A DNA stretch of 52,162 bases from Flavobacteriales bacterium UBA7612 (GTDB lineage Bacteria; Bacteroidota; Bacteroidia; Flavobacteriales; Weeksellaceae), in assembly GCA_002484335.1 (NCBI GenBank), contig DLJQ01000016.1, positions 7,136 to 59,297 on the forward strand, in the 5' to 3' direction. Of this stretch, positions 41,075 through 48,954 are shown one piece after another (the first letter of the stretch is position 1; the number at the start of each line of letters is the position of its first letter). A program made the translations under genes and the position numbers. The notes under the pieces are model-generated. The model was not told the origin of the DNA. It was given only the letters and a program-made list of their open reading frames with translations, and did no database searches.

Positions 41075-42514
41075 TTGAATAATATAACTACAATAACTGC
41101 AAACGCTGTCTGGGATAAATGTCTATCTTTTATAAAAGATAACATTGCAGAAGATGCATTTAATACATGGTTCATTCCAATTAGACCAGGAAAGTTAAAT
41201 AATAATGTTTTAACAATACAGGTTCCAAGTAAATTTTTTTACGAATGGTTGGAGGAACACTATATCAAAATTTTAAAAAGTGCTTTACAAAAACAATTAG
41301 GACCTGATGCAAAACTGGTTTATAGTATTTTGATGGATCAAAAATCTCAAGGTCGTGAACCTTTTACAGTTCGTATTCCAAGTTCTAATAAAGAAAAACC
41401 AAGACCTCAAGAGGTTGATTCTCCTATCAATTTACAAGCTGGTAAAATGATGAATCCTTTCGTTATCCCAGGTTTACAAAAGCTTAAAATTGATTCGCAA
41501 TTAAATCATAATTATACATTTAATAATTTTATTGAAGGAGAATCTAATCGATTGGCTCGTGCTGCAGGTCGTGCTATTGCAAAACGTCCAGGAGGAACTT
41601 CTTTCAATCCACTTTTTATTTATGGTGGTGTAGGTTTAGGAAAAACACATTTAGTACATGCAATTGGTTTAGAAGTAAAAGAAATACATCCAGAAAAAAC
41701 AGTACTATATGTTTCTACAGAAAAATTTACACAACAATTTATTGAAGCTGTAAAAAATAATAATCAAAATGATTTTATTCACTTCTATCAAATGATTGAT
41801 GTTTTGATTATGGATGATATTCAATTTTTATCTGGTAAAGCAAAAACACAAGAAGTGTTTTTCCATATATTCAATCATCTACATCAAAGAGGTAACCAAA
41901 TTATATTAACTTCAGATAAATCTCCTGCTGAAATTCAGGATATGGAAGATCGTTTAATTTCTCGTTTCAAATGGGGATTATCGGCAGATTTACAAAATCC
42001 TGATTATAATACTCGTCTTTCTATTTTAAAACAAAAATTAGAAAATGATGGTATTGAGTTTCCTGATGAAGTTATGGATTATATTGCTCAAAATATTGAT
42101 ACAAATGTAAGAGAATTAGAAGGTTCTTTAAATTCTATTATTGCTCAAGCAACATTAAATAAAAGAGAGATAACATTAGATTTAACTGCGCGTACTTTAT
42201 CTAAACTGGTACAAACTGCACGCAAAGAAATATCAATTGATTATATTCAAAAAACAGTTTGTGAATATTTTAAAGTTAAGTTAGAAGATATTCAATCAAA
42301 AACTCGTAAAAGAGATGTTGTTCAAGCTAGACAATTAGCAATGTATTTTGCAAAACAATATACAAAAGCTTCACTTGCAAGTATTGGTACTCAAATTGGA
42401 AAAAGAGATCATGCTACAGTTTTACACGCTTGTAAAACAGTTAAAAATTTACAAGAAACTGATAAAGCTTTTCGTGGTTATATAGAAGATATATCTCGTA
42501 AAATAGCTGATTAA
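41075..42514 (+). CDS. dnaA: Chromosomal replication initiator DnaA, TTG start
   Basis: A 479-residue DnaA. Domain I starts NAVWDKCLSFIKDNI, the AAA+ Walker A GGVGLGKTH is at 184-192, Walker B is VLIMDDIQFL, and domain IV has the signature GKRDHATVLHAC. In frame there is a stop at 41048 and no ATG before the domain I sequence, so the TTG at 41075 is the start codon. It heads a three-gene run with a phosphatase and a methyltransferase (10- and 7-base gaps). Confidence 0.95.
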   Translation: MNNITTITANAVWDKCLSFIKDNIAEDAFNTWFIPIRPGKLNNNVLTIQVPSKFFYEWLEEHYIKILKSALQKQLGPDAKLVYSILMDQKSQGREPFTVRIPSSNKEKPRPQEVDSPINLQAGKMMNPFVIPGLQKLKIDSQLNHNYTFNNFIEGESNRLARAAGRAIAKRPGGTSFNPLFIYGGVGLGKTHLVHAIGLEVKEIHPEKTVLYVSTEKFTQQFIEAVKNNNQNDFIHFYQMIDVLIMDDIQFLSGKAKTQEVFFHIFNHLHQRGNQIILTSDKSPAEIQDMEDRLISRFKWGLSADLQNPDYNTRLSILKQKLENDGIEFPDEVMDYIAQNIDTNVRELEGSLNSIIAQATLNKREITLDLTARTLSKLVQTARKEISIDYIQKTVCEYFKVKLEDIQSKTRKRDVVQARQLAMYFAKQYTKASLASIGTQIGKRDHATVLHACKTVKNLQETDKAFRGYIEDISRKIAD

Positions 42515-42524
42515 TATTTAATTT

Positions 42525-42971
42525 ATGAAAATTTTAATGGTTTGTCTAGGTAATATTTGTCGTTCTCCATTAGCAGAAGGAATATTACAATCAAAAGTAG
42601 GAGATAAACATTTAATTGATTCTGCAGGAACAGGAAATTGGCATGTGGGTGAACAACCAGACAGAAGATCTGTTGCTGTTGCAAAAAAGTATGGTGTAGA
42701 TATATCTGATCAACGAGCAATGCATTTTAATCCAGTTTTTTTTGATGAATTTGATTTGATTTTTGCAATGGATAAACAAAATTCTATTGATTTACAAAAA
42801 TTGACAAGAACACAAGAAGATCAAGATAAGGTAAAGTTAATTTTAAAGGAAGGAACAGGATTATCACATAATGTTCCTGATCCATACTACGATGGTGAAG
42901 ATGCTTTTGAGCATGTTTATCAATTATTAGATGAAGCAACAGATGGCATCATCAAAAAATACAATCTTTAA
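42525..42971 (+). CDS. Low-molecular-weight protein tyrosine phosphatase
   Basis: A 148-residue LMW-PTP. The P-loop C7-x5-R13 in CLGNICRSP and the general acid in VPDPYYDGED (about 120-124) are intact; EIQ-like loop residues are also present. Could act on protein tyrosine or arginine phosphates. It follows dnaA by 10 bases. Confidence 0.93.
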   Translation: MKILMVCLGNICRSPLAEGILQSKVGDKHLIDSAGTGNWHVGEQPDRRSVAVAKKYGVDISDQRAMHFNPVFFDEFDLIFAMDKQNSIDLQKLTRTQEDQDKVKLILKEGTGLSHNVPDPYYDGEDAFEHVYQLLDEATDGIIKKYNL

Positions 42972-42978
42972 TAATAAA

Positions 42979-43689
42979 ATGAATCCAACAAAAGTATATT
43001 TAATTCCTTCACTTTTAGGCGAGAGTGAACATAGTAGAGTATTGCCTTTATATAACTTAGATATTATTCGTTCTTTAAACACATTTGTGGTTGAAAATGA
43101 AAAATCTGCACGAAAATTTATAAAACAAGTTTGTCCTGATAAAGTTCAATCAGATTTAGATATTTATATTTTAAATAAAGCGACTGAGCCAGAAGAGATG
43201 TTTGACTTAATCAAACTTTTGGATAAAGGTATTTCTTTTGGAATTATTTCTGAAGCTGGTTTACCAGCAATTGCTGATCCTGGTGCACAATTGGTAAAAA
43301 TAGCACAAGAAAAAAGAATTCAGGTTGTTCCTTTAGTTGGACCGTCATCAATATTATTAGCTTTGATGGCTTCAGGAATGAATGGTCAAAAATTTGCTTT
43401 CCATGGATATTTACCAATAGATAAAACGGAACGTAAGAAAAGGTTAAGTTATTTAGAGAATGAAAGTGCAAAAACAGGAGTAGCACAAATATTTATGGAG
43501 ACTCCATACAGAAATAATCAAATGGTTGATGATTTAACAAAAATCCTTCATTCTGACACAAGAATTTGTGTTGCTTGTCATATAACGCTTGATGATGAAG
43601 ATATCAGAACGTTGACAATACAAGAATGGAAAACTGAAAAATATGATTTTCATAAACGACCTGCAATTTTTGTAATGCAGGCCGAATAA
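42979..43689 (+). CDS. rsmI: RsmI-family SAM-dependent methyltransferase
   Basis: About 236 residues from the ATG at 42979. Tetrapyrrole-methylase fold with IISEAGLPAIADPGAQLVKIA, VVPLVGPSSILLALMASGMNGQKFAFHGYLP and ETPYRNNQM, the pattern of 16S rRNA C1402 2'-O-methyltransferases. It is shorter than E. coli RsmI (no C-terminal extension), as is common for this Bacteroidota branch, so the rRNA target is likely but not certain. Confidence 0.85.
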   Translation: MNPTKVYLIPSLLGESEHSRVLPLYNLDIIRSLNTFVVENEKSARKFIKQVCPDKVQSDLDIYILNKATEPEEMFDLIKLLDKGISFGIISEAGLPAIADPGAQLVKIAQEKRIQVVPLVGPSSILLALMASGMNGQKFAFHGYLPIDKTERKKRLSYLENESAKTGVAQIFMETPYRNNQMVDDLTKILHSDTRICVACHITLDDEDIRTLTIQEWKTEKYDFHKRPAIFVMQAE

Positions 43690-43702
43690 TAATATTTCTA
43701 TT

Positions 43703-43744
43703 AAATACAATTTAAGTTTAGTTAAATAAACTTAAATTGTATTT
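43703..43744. terminator. Long bidirectional terminator
   Basis: An 18-bp perfect stem (43703-43720 with 43727-43744) with a 6-base loop, ending in T-runs. It separates the dnaA unit from the leftward glutaminase gene and overlaps that gene's stop codon. Confidence 0.9.
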
Positions 43745-44749
43745 TTTTACAAGTTCTAAAATCATGTTGTATCCTGCAACAGAGTTTCCTTGTTTATCTA
43801 AAGCAGGACTAAATACTCCAATTCCGATTTTATTTGGTACAGAAACTGTAATTCCTCCTCCAACACCAGATTTACTTGGTAAACCAACATTTCTAGAATA
43901 TTCTCCACTATATTCGTACATACCTGCTGTTAGCATAATAGATTGTATCAACTGAGAAACTTCAGAATTTTTATACTTTGTATCTCCATCAAAACGTGTA
44001 CATTGATGACCAAAGAAATAACCAATTTTAGCCAAATCTTCGGCTGTTACTTCTATAGAGCATTGTTTGAAATAGTTGTTTAATTTTTCTTCATCAGTAG
44101 CTTCAATCAAACCACTATTTTTCATAATATAAAACATTCCTCTATTTCGGTGCCCAGTTTCTTTTTCTGAATTGTAAACTGTTTTGCTATAATCAATTGT
44201 ATTGTTCTTTGTAATGTAACGAATCGTTTCCAAAATTTTACGAAATGGAATTTCCCCTTCACCGTCTATTAGAGATGTTGTCAAAATAGCACCAGCATTC
44301 ATTAAAGGATTCAGAGGTTTACCATTACCCTCTAAATTAGCAAAATAATTAAATGGTTTATCAGTTCCATAATATCCCATTTTATCAAAAATGTTTTGCT
44401 CTCCTTTTTCATTAACTGCAATCATAAGAGCAATAATTTTAGAGATACTTTGTATAGTAAACTTCTGATTCACATCACCGACACTTATTATCTTACCATC
44501 TTCATTAACAACAGATAAAGCTATTTTCTGTGCTTCCATTTTTCCTAACTCTGGAATATAATCTGCAACAATACCATTTTTATAACTTGCTTTATTATCA
44601 TTCAGAATATTATCTAATACCTCTTTATTTAAAGATGATAATTCAGTTTTTACATGCTTATTGTTTTGTGCATAACATATTGTGCTAGTAGCTGAAATAC
44701 TAAAAATGCTATAAGCTAAAAAGATTGATGTAATGTAGTTTTTAATCAT
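43718..44749 (-). CDS. glsA: Exported glutaminase A
   Basis: A 343-residue serine-dependent glutaminase. The S101-x-x-K104 nucleophile motif lies in FTIQSISK, with LNPLMNAGAI (substrate pocket) and GLPSKSGVGGGI near the C-terminus. Unusually, residues 1-27 form a signal peptide (MIKNYITSIFLAYSIFSISA..., ending CYAQ), so the enzyme should be periplasmic, whereas GlsA is normally cytoplasmic. It would release ammonia and glutamate from exogenous glutamine. Confidence 0.92.
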   Translation of the reverse strand: MIKNYITSIFLAYSIFSISATSTICYAQNNKHVKTELSSLNKEVLDNILNDNKASYKNGIVADYIPELGKMEAQKIALSVVNEDGKIISVGDVNQKFTIQSISKIIALMIAVNEKGEQNIFDKMGYYGTDKPFNYFANLEGNGKPLNPLMNAGAILTTSLIDGEGEIPFRKILETIRYITKNNTIDYSKTVYNSEKETGHRNRGMFYIMKNSGLIEATDEEKLNNYFKQCSIEVTAEDLAKIGYFFGHQCTRFDGDTKYKNSEVSQLIQSIMLTAGMYEYSGEYSRNVGLPSKSGVGGGITVSVPNKIGIGVFSPALDKQGNSVAGYNMILELVKKYNLSLFN

Positions 44750-44788
44750 TTTTTTATGTTAGTAGATTGTAATTCATGTTATATAAAA

Positions 44789-45325
44789 TTATCTAGCCTC
44801 GTGAGATGGCCATATTAAATTATTTGGGTTAAATCCTACTTTTTTAGATGATTCAAAAAATCTAGTTTTTACAGTTTCAGAAATTTCTTTTTTGCGAGAT
44901 AAAATCCAAAGATTTTGATAGTTTTCACTAGCAATTAAAAGATTGTTAAACTCTTTATCAAAATCAATTACATATAATTTCTTTGCAATTCTTGGTAAAA
45001 AAATAGCAGAGAAAATTCCTACATTATCAATTTCCTGTTTTGCTAAACCTTCTGTTTTTATCCATTTTTTCTTTTTCGGATTGTAACCTCGAATAATAAT
45101 ATCCAAAGATTCATGATCTTCGGTCATATTGAATCGGTGTGTTACATTTGTTTGGTTTTTTTGCGTATTGTTTTCAATACGAGCTATTTCATACCATCTG
45201 CCTAAAAAATTTTGTAAGTTAAAATTTTGTGCTGGTTTATATTTTATATTTTTTTTATTGTGATTTACTATATATGCAGTTGTGCCAACAGCAAGAACTG
45301 CTAACGCTAATTTTTTTAAATTCAT
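44789..45325 (-). CDS. Lipocalin family protein (Blc-like)
   Basis: A 178-residue lipocalin with an N-terminal hydrophobic anchor (about 4-20, no lipobox Cys) and the fold signature FLGRWYEIARIENN at about 42-55, then GYNPKKKKWIKTEGLA and LWILSRKKEIS. Bacterial lipocalins bind lipids or hydrophobic molecules at the outer membrane. Codirectional with glsA, 39 bases apart; no functional link is obvious. Confidence 0.9.
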   Translation of the reverse strand: MNLKKLALAVLAVGTTAYIVNHNKKNIKYKPAQNFNLQNFLGRWYEIARIENNTQKNQTNVTHRFNMTEDHESLDIIIRGYNPKKKKWIKTEGLAKQEIDNVGIFSAIFLPRIAKKLYVIDFDKEFNNLLIASENYQNLWILSRKKEISETVKTRFFESSKKVGFNPNNLIWPSHEAR

Positions 45326-45467
45326 ACTTTTTAAATAAGATGTTTCAAAACAAATATATTAATATTTTTATACAATAGATATTTCTTATGTTTTTGTTAA
45401 GAAAAATTATTATTTATTATAAACGATATAAATTATATAAAAATTATACTTTGAGTTAGATTTCGAC

Positions 45468-45475
45468 TATTTTTG
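45468..45475 (+). promoter_or_regulatory. Promoter -7 element TATTTTTG
   Basis: Matches TAnnTTTG 19 bases upstream of the TTG start of the alpha/beta hydrolase and supports that start. The TTG box is at a short spacing (45451-45453). Confidence 0.35.
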
Positions 45476-45494
45476 TTTACTAATAAATACAATA

Positions 45495-46292
45495 TTGTTA
45501 GCACATACAGTATACACAAATGAAAAGAGTACGGAGTGGGTTACCTTCGTACATGGAGCAGGAGGTAGTTCAACGATTTGGTTTAAACAATTAAGAGAAT
45601 TTAAAAAACATTTTAATATACTTTTACTTGATTTAAGAGGACATGGACGTTCTAAAAATAATTTAAAATCATTATTCGAGAAACGATATACATTTGCTTC
45701 TGTAGCTAAAGATGTCATAGATGTTTTAGATGGACTTAATATCCAAAAAACACATTTTATAGGTATGTCCTTAGGAACTATCGTTATTAGACAATTAGCT
45801 GAGGATTATTCAGATCGCTTTCAATCAATGATTATGGGAGGAGCAATAATGAAAATGAATTATAAAAGTCGTTTGTTAATGACAGTAGGAAATATATTCA
45901 AACATATGATTCCATATTTATTACTTTATAAAATTTTAGCATTTGCAATTATGCCTAAAAGCGCTCATAAAGAATCTAGAAATCTTTTTATTAATGAAGC
46001 GAAAAAGCTTTACCAGAAAGAATTTTTAAAATGGTTTAAACTTACTGCTGATATAAATCCCTTATTAGAATGGTTTCGTGAAGTAGAACTTAGTATTCCT
46101 ACTTTATACATAATGGGATCAGAAGATTATATGTTTTTGCCTGCTATACAAAAGCTTATAAAAACGCATACTAAATATTCAAAATTATTTGTCATAGAGG
46201 ATTGTGGACATGTTGTAAATGTGGATCAACCGAAAATTTTCAATCAAAAAGTTATTGAATATATCAATCAAATAATTTCTAAGAATAAATAA
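45495..46292 (+). CDS. Alpha/beta hydrolase, TTG start
   Basis: A 265-residue alpha/beta hydrolase: oxyanion HGAGGSS (19-25), LDLRGHGRS, the nucleophile elbow GMSLG (about 90-94, catalytic Ser), the acid in GSEDYMF and the final GHVVNVDQP His. A lid of about 60 residues lies between. No ATG precedes the conserved first strand, so TTG at 45495 is the likely start. No substrate can be told. Confidence 0.88.
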   Translation: MLAHTVYTNEKSTEWVTFVHGAGGSSTIWFKQLREFKKHFNILLLDLRGHGRSKNNLKSLFEKRYTFASVAKDVIDVLDGLNIQKTHFIGMSLGTIVIRQLAEDYSDRFQSMIMGGAIMKMNYKSRLLMTVGNIFKHMIPYLLLYKILAFAIMPKSAHKESRNLFINEAKKLYQKEFLKWFKLTADINPLLEWFREVELSIPTLYIMGSEDYMFLPAIQKLIKTHTKYSKLFVIEDCGHVVNVDQPKIFNQKVIEYINQIISKNK

Positions 46293-46295
46293 TTT

Positions 46296-46404
46296 TAGGG
46301 CAATCCCTACGGTCACGCTATACGCTATATCTTTTTAGCTTGGTCATTGACTTAGTCGAAATGATGACCAAGCCAAAAAGGATGCCGCTTCTATCGTTAT
46401 TGCA
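46296..46404 (+). repeat. Dispersed intergenic repeat, copy 3
   Basis: Starts ttagggcaatccctacgg, then cacgctatacgctatatcttttt, and ends aaaaaggatgccgcttctatcgttattgca in overall order matching copy 1. Its interior carries a second hairpin, gcttggtcat ... atgaccaagc. It begins 4 bases after the hydrolase stop, so it may also end that transcript. Confidence 0.7.
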
Positions 46405-46441
46405 TTTTTTAATTCCGATTAATAAATTAGTTATAGGATAT

Positions 46442-46496
46442 TAGAAAAGTATCTTATATTTAGGAATATATAAAAGTTATATTAAATACTTTTCTA
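46442..46496 (+). promoter_or_regulatory. Inverted repeat upstream of Sel1 gene
   Basis: Exact 11-bp arms tagaaaagtat (46442-46452) and atacttttcta (46486-46496) with a 33-base spacer, ending 11 bases before the Sel1-repeat gene ATG. Could be a regulator site or an mRNA leader structure. Confidence 0.4.
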
Positions 46497-46507
46497 GTAC
46501 AACTAAA

Positions 46508-47287
46508 ATGAAAAAACAGATTTTATTTTTCTTTCAAATTATAAGTTTTCAATTCTCATTTGGGCAAAATACTGAAGAATTAAACAAACAGTCTGAACAA
46601 TTAATACAGCAAGGGAAATACAACGAAGCCTTTCTTATTTTAAAAAAATCGGCTGAGCTTGGAAATGCAGAAGCTCAGTATAATTATGGGTATTTTCTAC
46701 AAGAAGGAATTGCAGGAAATAGAAATGAAAAAGAAGCTATTAAATGGTTTAAAAAATCATCTGAAAATGGATTTAACGATGGACATTATGCAATGATGAT
46801 GGCTTATGGAAATGGAAAAGGAGTTGAGCAAAATTCTGAAAAAGCTTTCGAATATGCATTGAAATGCTCAAATAATAATGATGCAACTTGCATGTGGAAT
46901 ATTGTTAATTGTTATTTAACAGGAAACGGAGTAAAAGCTGACACTACTAAATTTAAAGAATGGATTTTTAAATTAGCAAAACTTCAAAATCCTGAAAATC
47001 TTGCATCAAGTGGTTATATAACTTCAGCAAGATTAGAATTGGCTCATTTTTATAATAATGGAGAATATTTTGAAAGAGATATTTACCAAAGTTATTTATG
47101 GTATTTAATATATAACGAATTTAAGGTTGATTTCAGTATTTTAAAGCAAGAAGAAGTTATCCAAGAAATTAAAGAAATTGAGAAGAGTTTATCAAAAGAA
47201 CAAATTGAAAAAGCACCAAAAGATGCAGAAAATCTATTAGGAAGAAAACTTAATAATTTAGATAAACTTTATAAAAATTCACTCTAA
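46508..47287 (+). CDS. Exported Sel1-repeat protein
   Basis: A 259-residue protein with a signal peptide (ends FSFGQ at about residue 20) followed by a TPR and Sel1-like repeats: AELGNAEAQYNYGYFLQEG, EAIKWFKKSSENGFNDGHYAMMMAYGNGKG and CMWNIVNCYLTGNG. A C-terminal helical part follows. Probably a periplasmic protein-binding scaffold. Monocistronic. Confidence 0.85.
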   Translation: MKKQILFFFQIISFQFSFGQNTEELNKQSEQLIQQGKYNEAFLILKKSAELGNAEAQYNYGYFLQEGIAGNRNEKEAIKWFKKSSENGFNDGHYAMMMAYGNGKGVEQNSEKAFEYALKCSNNNDATCMWNIVNCYLTGNGVKADTTKFKEWIFKLAKLQNPENLASSGYITSARLELAHFYNNGEYFERDIYQSYLWYLIYNEFKVDFSILKQEEVIQEIKEIEKSLSKEQIEKAPKDAENLLGRKLNNLDKLYKNSL

Positions 47288-47366
47288 AACTCGTTTATTA
47301 TATGTATTAATAACAATTTCAAAAACTCTAATTTTGAAATAGTTATTTCTATTTATATAAAAATAT

Positions 47367-48869
47367 TTAATTTTTACCATTATTGTCGTCAATTAGTGAT
47401 AAAATACTCAATTTCAGAATAGCAATTGTTTCATCAATTTCCTCAAAGTTTAAATGACCAAAACCAACTCGGATAGAAGTTGTTTTTTTTGTTTGGTAAA
47501 GAAGAGTTTGTGGAATAAATAAACCATGTTTAGAACATATTTTCTTGATTTGCATAAGATTAATTTTATGTTTAAAAGAAACCCAAATTGCTAATCCTCC
47601 AGAAGGTTTATTTACATCAATAAATCCATCTAATTCTGTTTTTATTTTATCATAAAAATAATCACCTCTTTCTTTATATATTTTACGTAGTTTTTTTAAT
47701 ATCCTGTTTATTTCTCCATCGTTAATCATCTCTCCCAAAACCTGTTCTATAAAAGGATCAACTTCTTGATTAATAATTGATAAATGTTTTTTTGTTTCTT
47801 GAATAAAATTCTCTGGAGCAATCATAAATCCAGCATGATAGCCAGATGCTAAATAATTACCAAATTTTCCAATATAAATAACCATTCCATTTTGATTGGT
47901 ACTTGCCAAAGGAAGAATAGGGCGATTGGAATAGTGAAAATCAAAATCATAATCATATTCAATAATTATAAATCCAAATTCTTTGGATAAGTTAATTAAT
48001 TCTATTCTTCGTTCCAAACTTAATGTTACAGTTGTAGGATAATGATGATGGGGAGTTACAAAAACTATTCTTATAGGATTATTCTCGCATACAATTCTCA
48101 AAGCTTTCATATCCATTCCATTTTCATCAACAGAAACTTGCTTTATTTTTACATTTTTTGTCTGAAAAATCATGTTTGTCTTATAGTAACTTAAATCAGT
48201 AATTGCAACACAATCATCTTTATTCAAAAGCATCTGACTAATAATATAAAGAATCATTTCAGAATTTTTTGTAAAAACAATATTTTCTTTAGAAATGTGT
48301 AAACCTCTTGTAAGGTTTAAATAATTGGCGAGATTTTTAAGAAAAAATTCATTTTCCGTTTGATTTATTTTTAAAAATGATGTTTTCCTTTTTAAAATTG
48401 ATGAATATAATTTCGCAGGGATTTTTAGTTCAGCTAATCTATTGTCAATAGTTCCATCTGTTAAATAAAGTTTTTCTGTATAAGGTTCGTATGGATTATC
48501 TAATAAAATAGATTTTTCAAAATCAAATCCAGCCTCTTTAGGATAACTATTAATTGAGTCTTGCTCTTTATTAGTTATTTTCTGGAATTTGTAAGAAGAT
48601 TTTTGATTGAGGATATAACTTCCTTTATTAGGAACTATTTCAATCCAACCTTGTAATTCTAATTCTTGTAAGCTAGCTACTATTGTATTCCTATGTAATT
48701 CAAATATTTTACTTAATTGTCTTGTTCCAGGTAGTTTAGTTCCACTTGGTAAGTAACCAAGTTGTATTGATTTAGCAAACTGATCTGCTAATTGTAAATA
48801 GATTGATGTTTCAGAATTTTTATCTATTTTTATAAAACTATTAAACGGAATTTCAACCGGACTATCCAT
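47367..48869 (-). CDS. MocR/GntR-family regulator lacking the PLP lysine
   Basis: A 500-residue fusion of an N-terminal GntR winged helix (about 20-88, YLPSGTKLPGTRQLSKIFELHRNTI) and an aminotransferase-like domain. The PLP-phosphate and ring-nitrogen region is recognisable (EYDYDFDFHY with D306 or D308), but the usual SFSK that carries the Schiff-base lysine reads KFGN at 335-338, so the lysine position is Asn338, and the following Arg is His. It is divergent from a TonB-dependent receptor with 85 bases between starts and probably controls it. Confidence 0.88.
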   Translation of the reverse strand: MDSPVEIPFNSFIKIDKNSETSIYLQLADQFAKSIQLGYLPSGTKLPGTRQLSKIFELHRNTIVASLQELELQGWIEIVPNKGSYILNQKSSYKFQKITNKEQDSINSYPKEAGFDFEKSILLDNPYEPYTEKLYLTDGTIDNRLAELKIPAKLYSSILKRKTSFLKINQTENEFFLKNLANYLNLTRGLHISKENIVFTKNSEMILYIISQMLLNKDDCVAITDLSYYKTNMIFQTKNVKIKQVSVDENGMDMKALRIVCENNPIRIVFVTPHHHYPTTVTLSLERRIELINLSKEFGFIIIEYDYDFDFHYSNRPILPLASTNQNGMVIYIGKFGNYLASGYHAGFMIAPENFIQETKKHLSIINQEVDPFIEQVLGEMINDGEINRILKKLRKIYKERGDYFYDKIKTELDGFIDVNKPSGGLAIWVSFKHKINLMQIKKICSKHGLFIPQTLLYQTKKTTSIRVGFGHLNFEEIDETIAILKLSILSLIDDNNGKN

Positions 48870-48881
48870 AATATAAAAACT

Positions 48882-48917
48882 GGTACTAATTAATAGTTCG
48901 GAAAGATACTACTTTCG
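48882..48917 (+). promoter_or_regulatory. Receptor promoter with MocR-like direct repeats
   Basis: Two similar heptamers, ggtacta (48882-48888) and gatacta (48905-48911), are 23 bases apart, the second touching a -7-like TACTTTCG (48910-48917). This layout suits activation of the TonB-dependent receptor gene by the divergent MocR-type protein, which typically binds direct repeats. Confidence 0.35.
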
Positions 48918-48954
48918 CATCATATTTAACACATTATAAAAATATTTCATTAAA

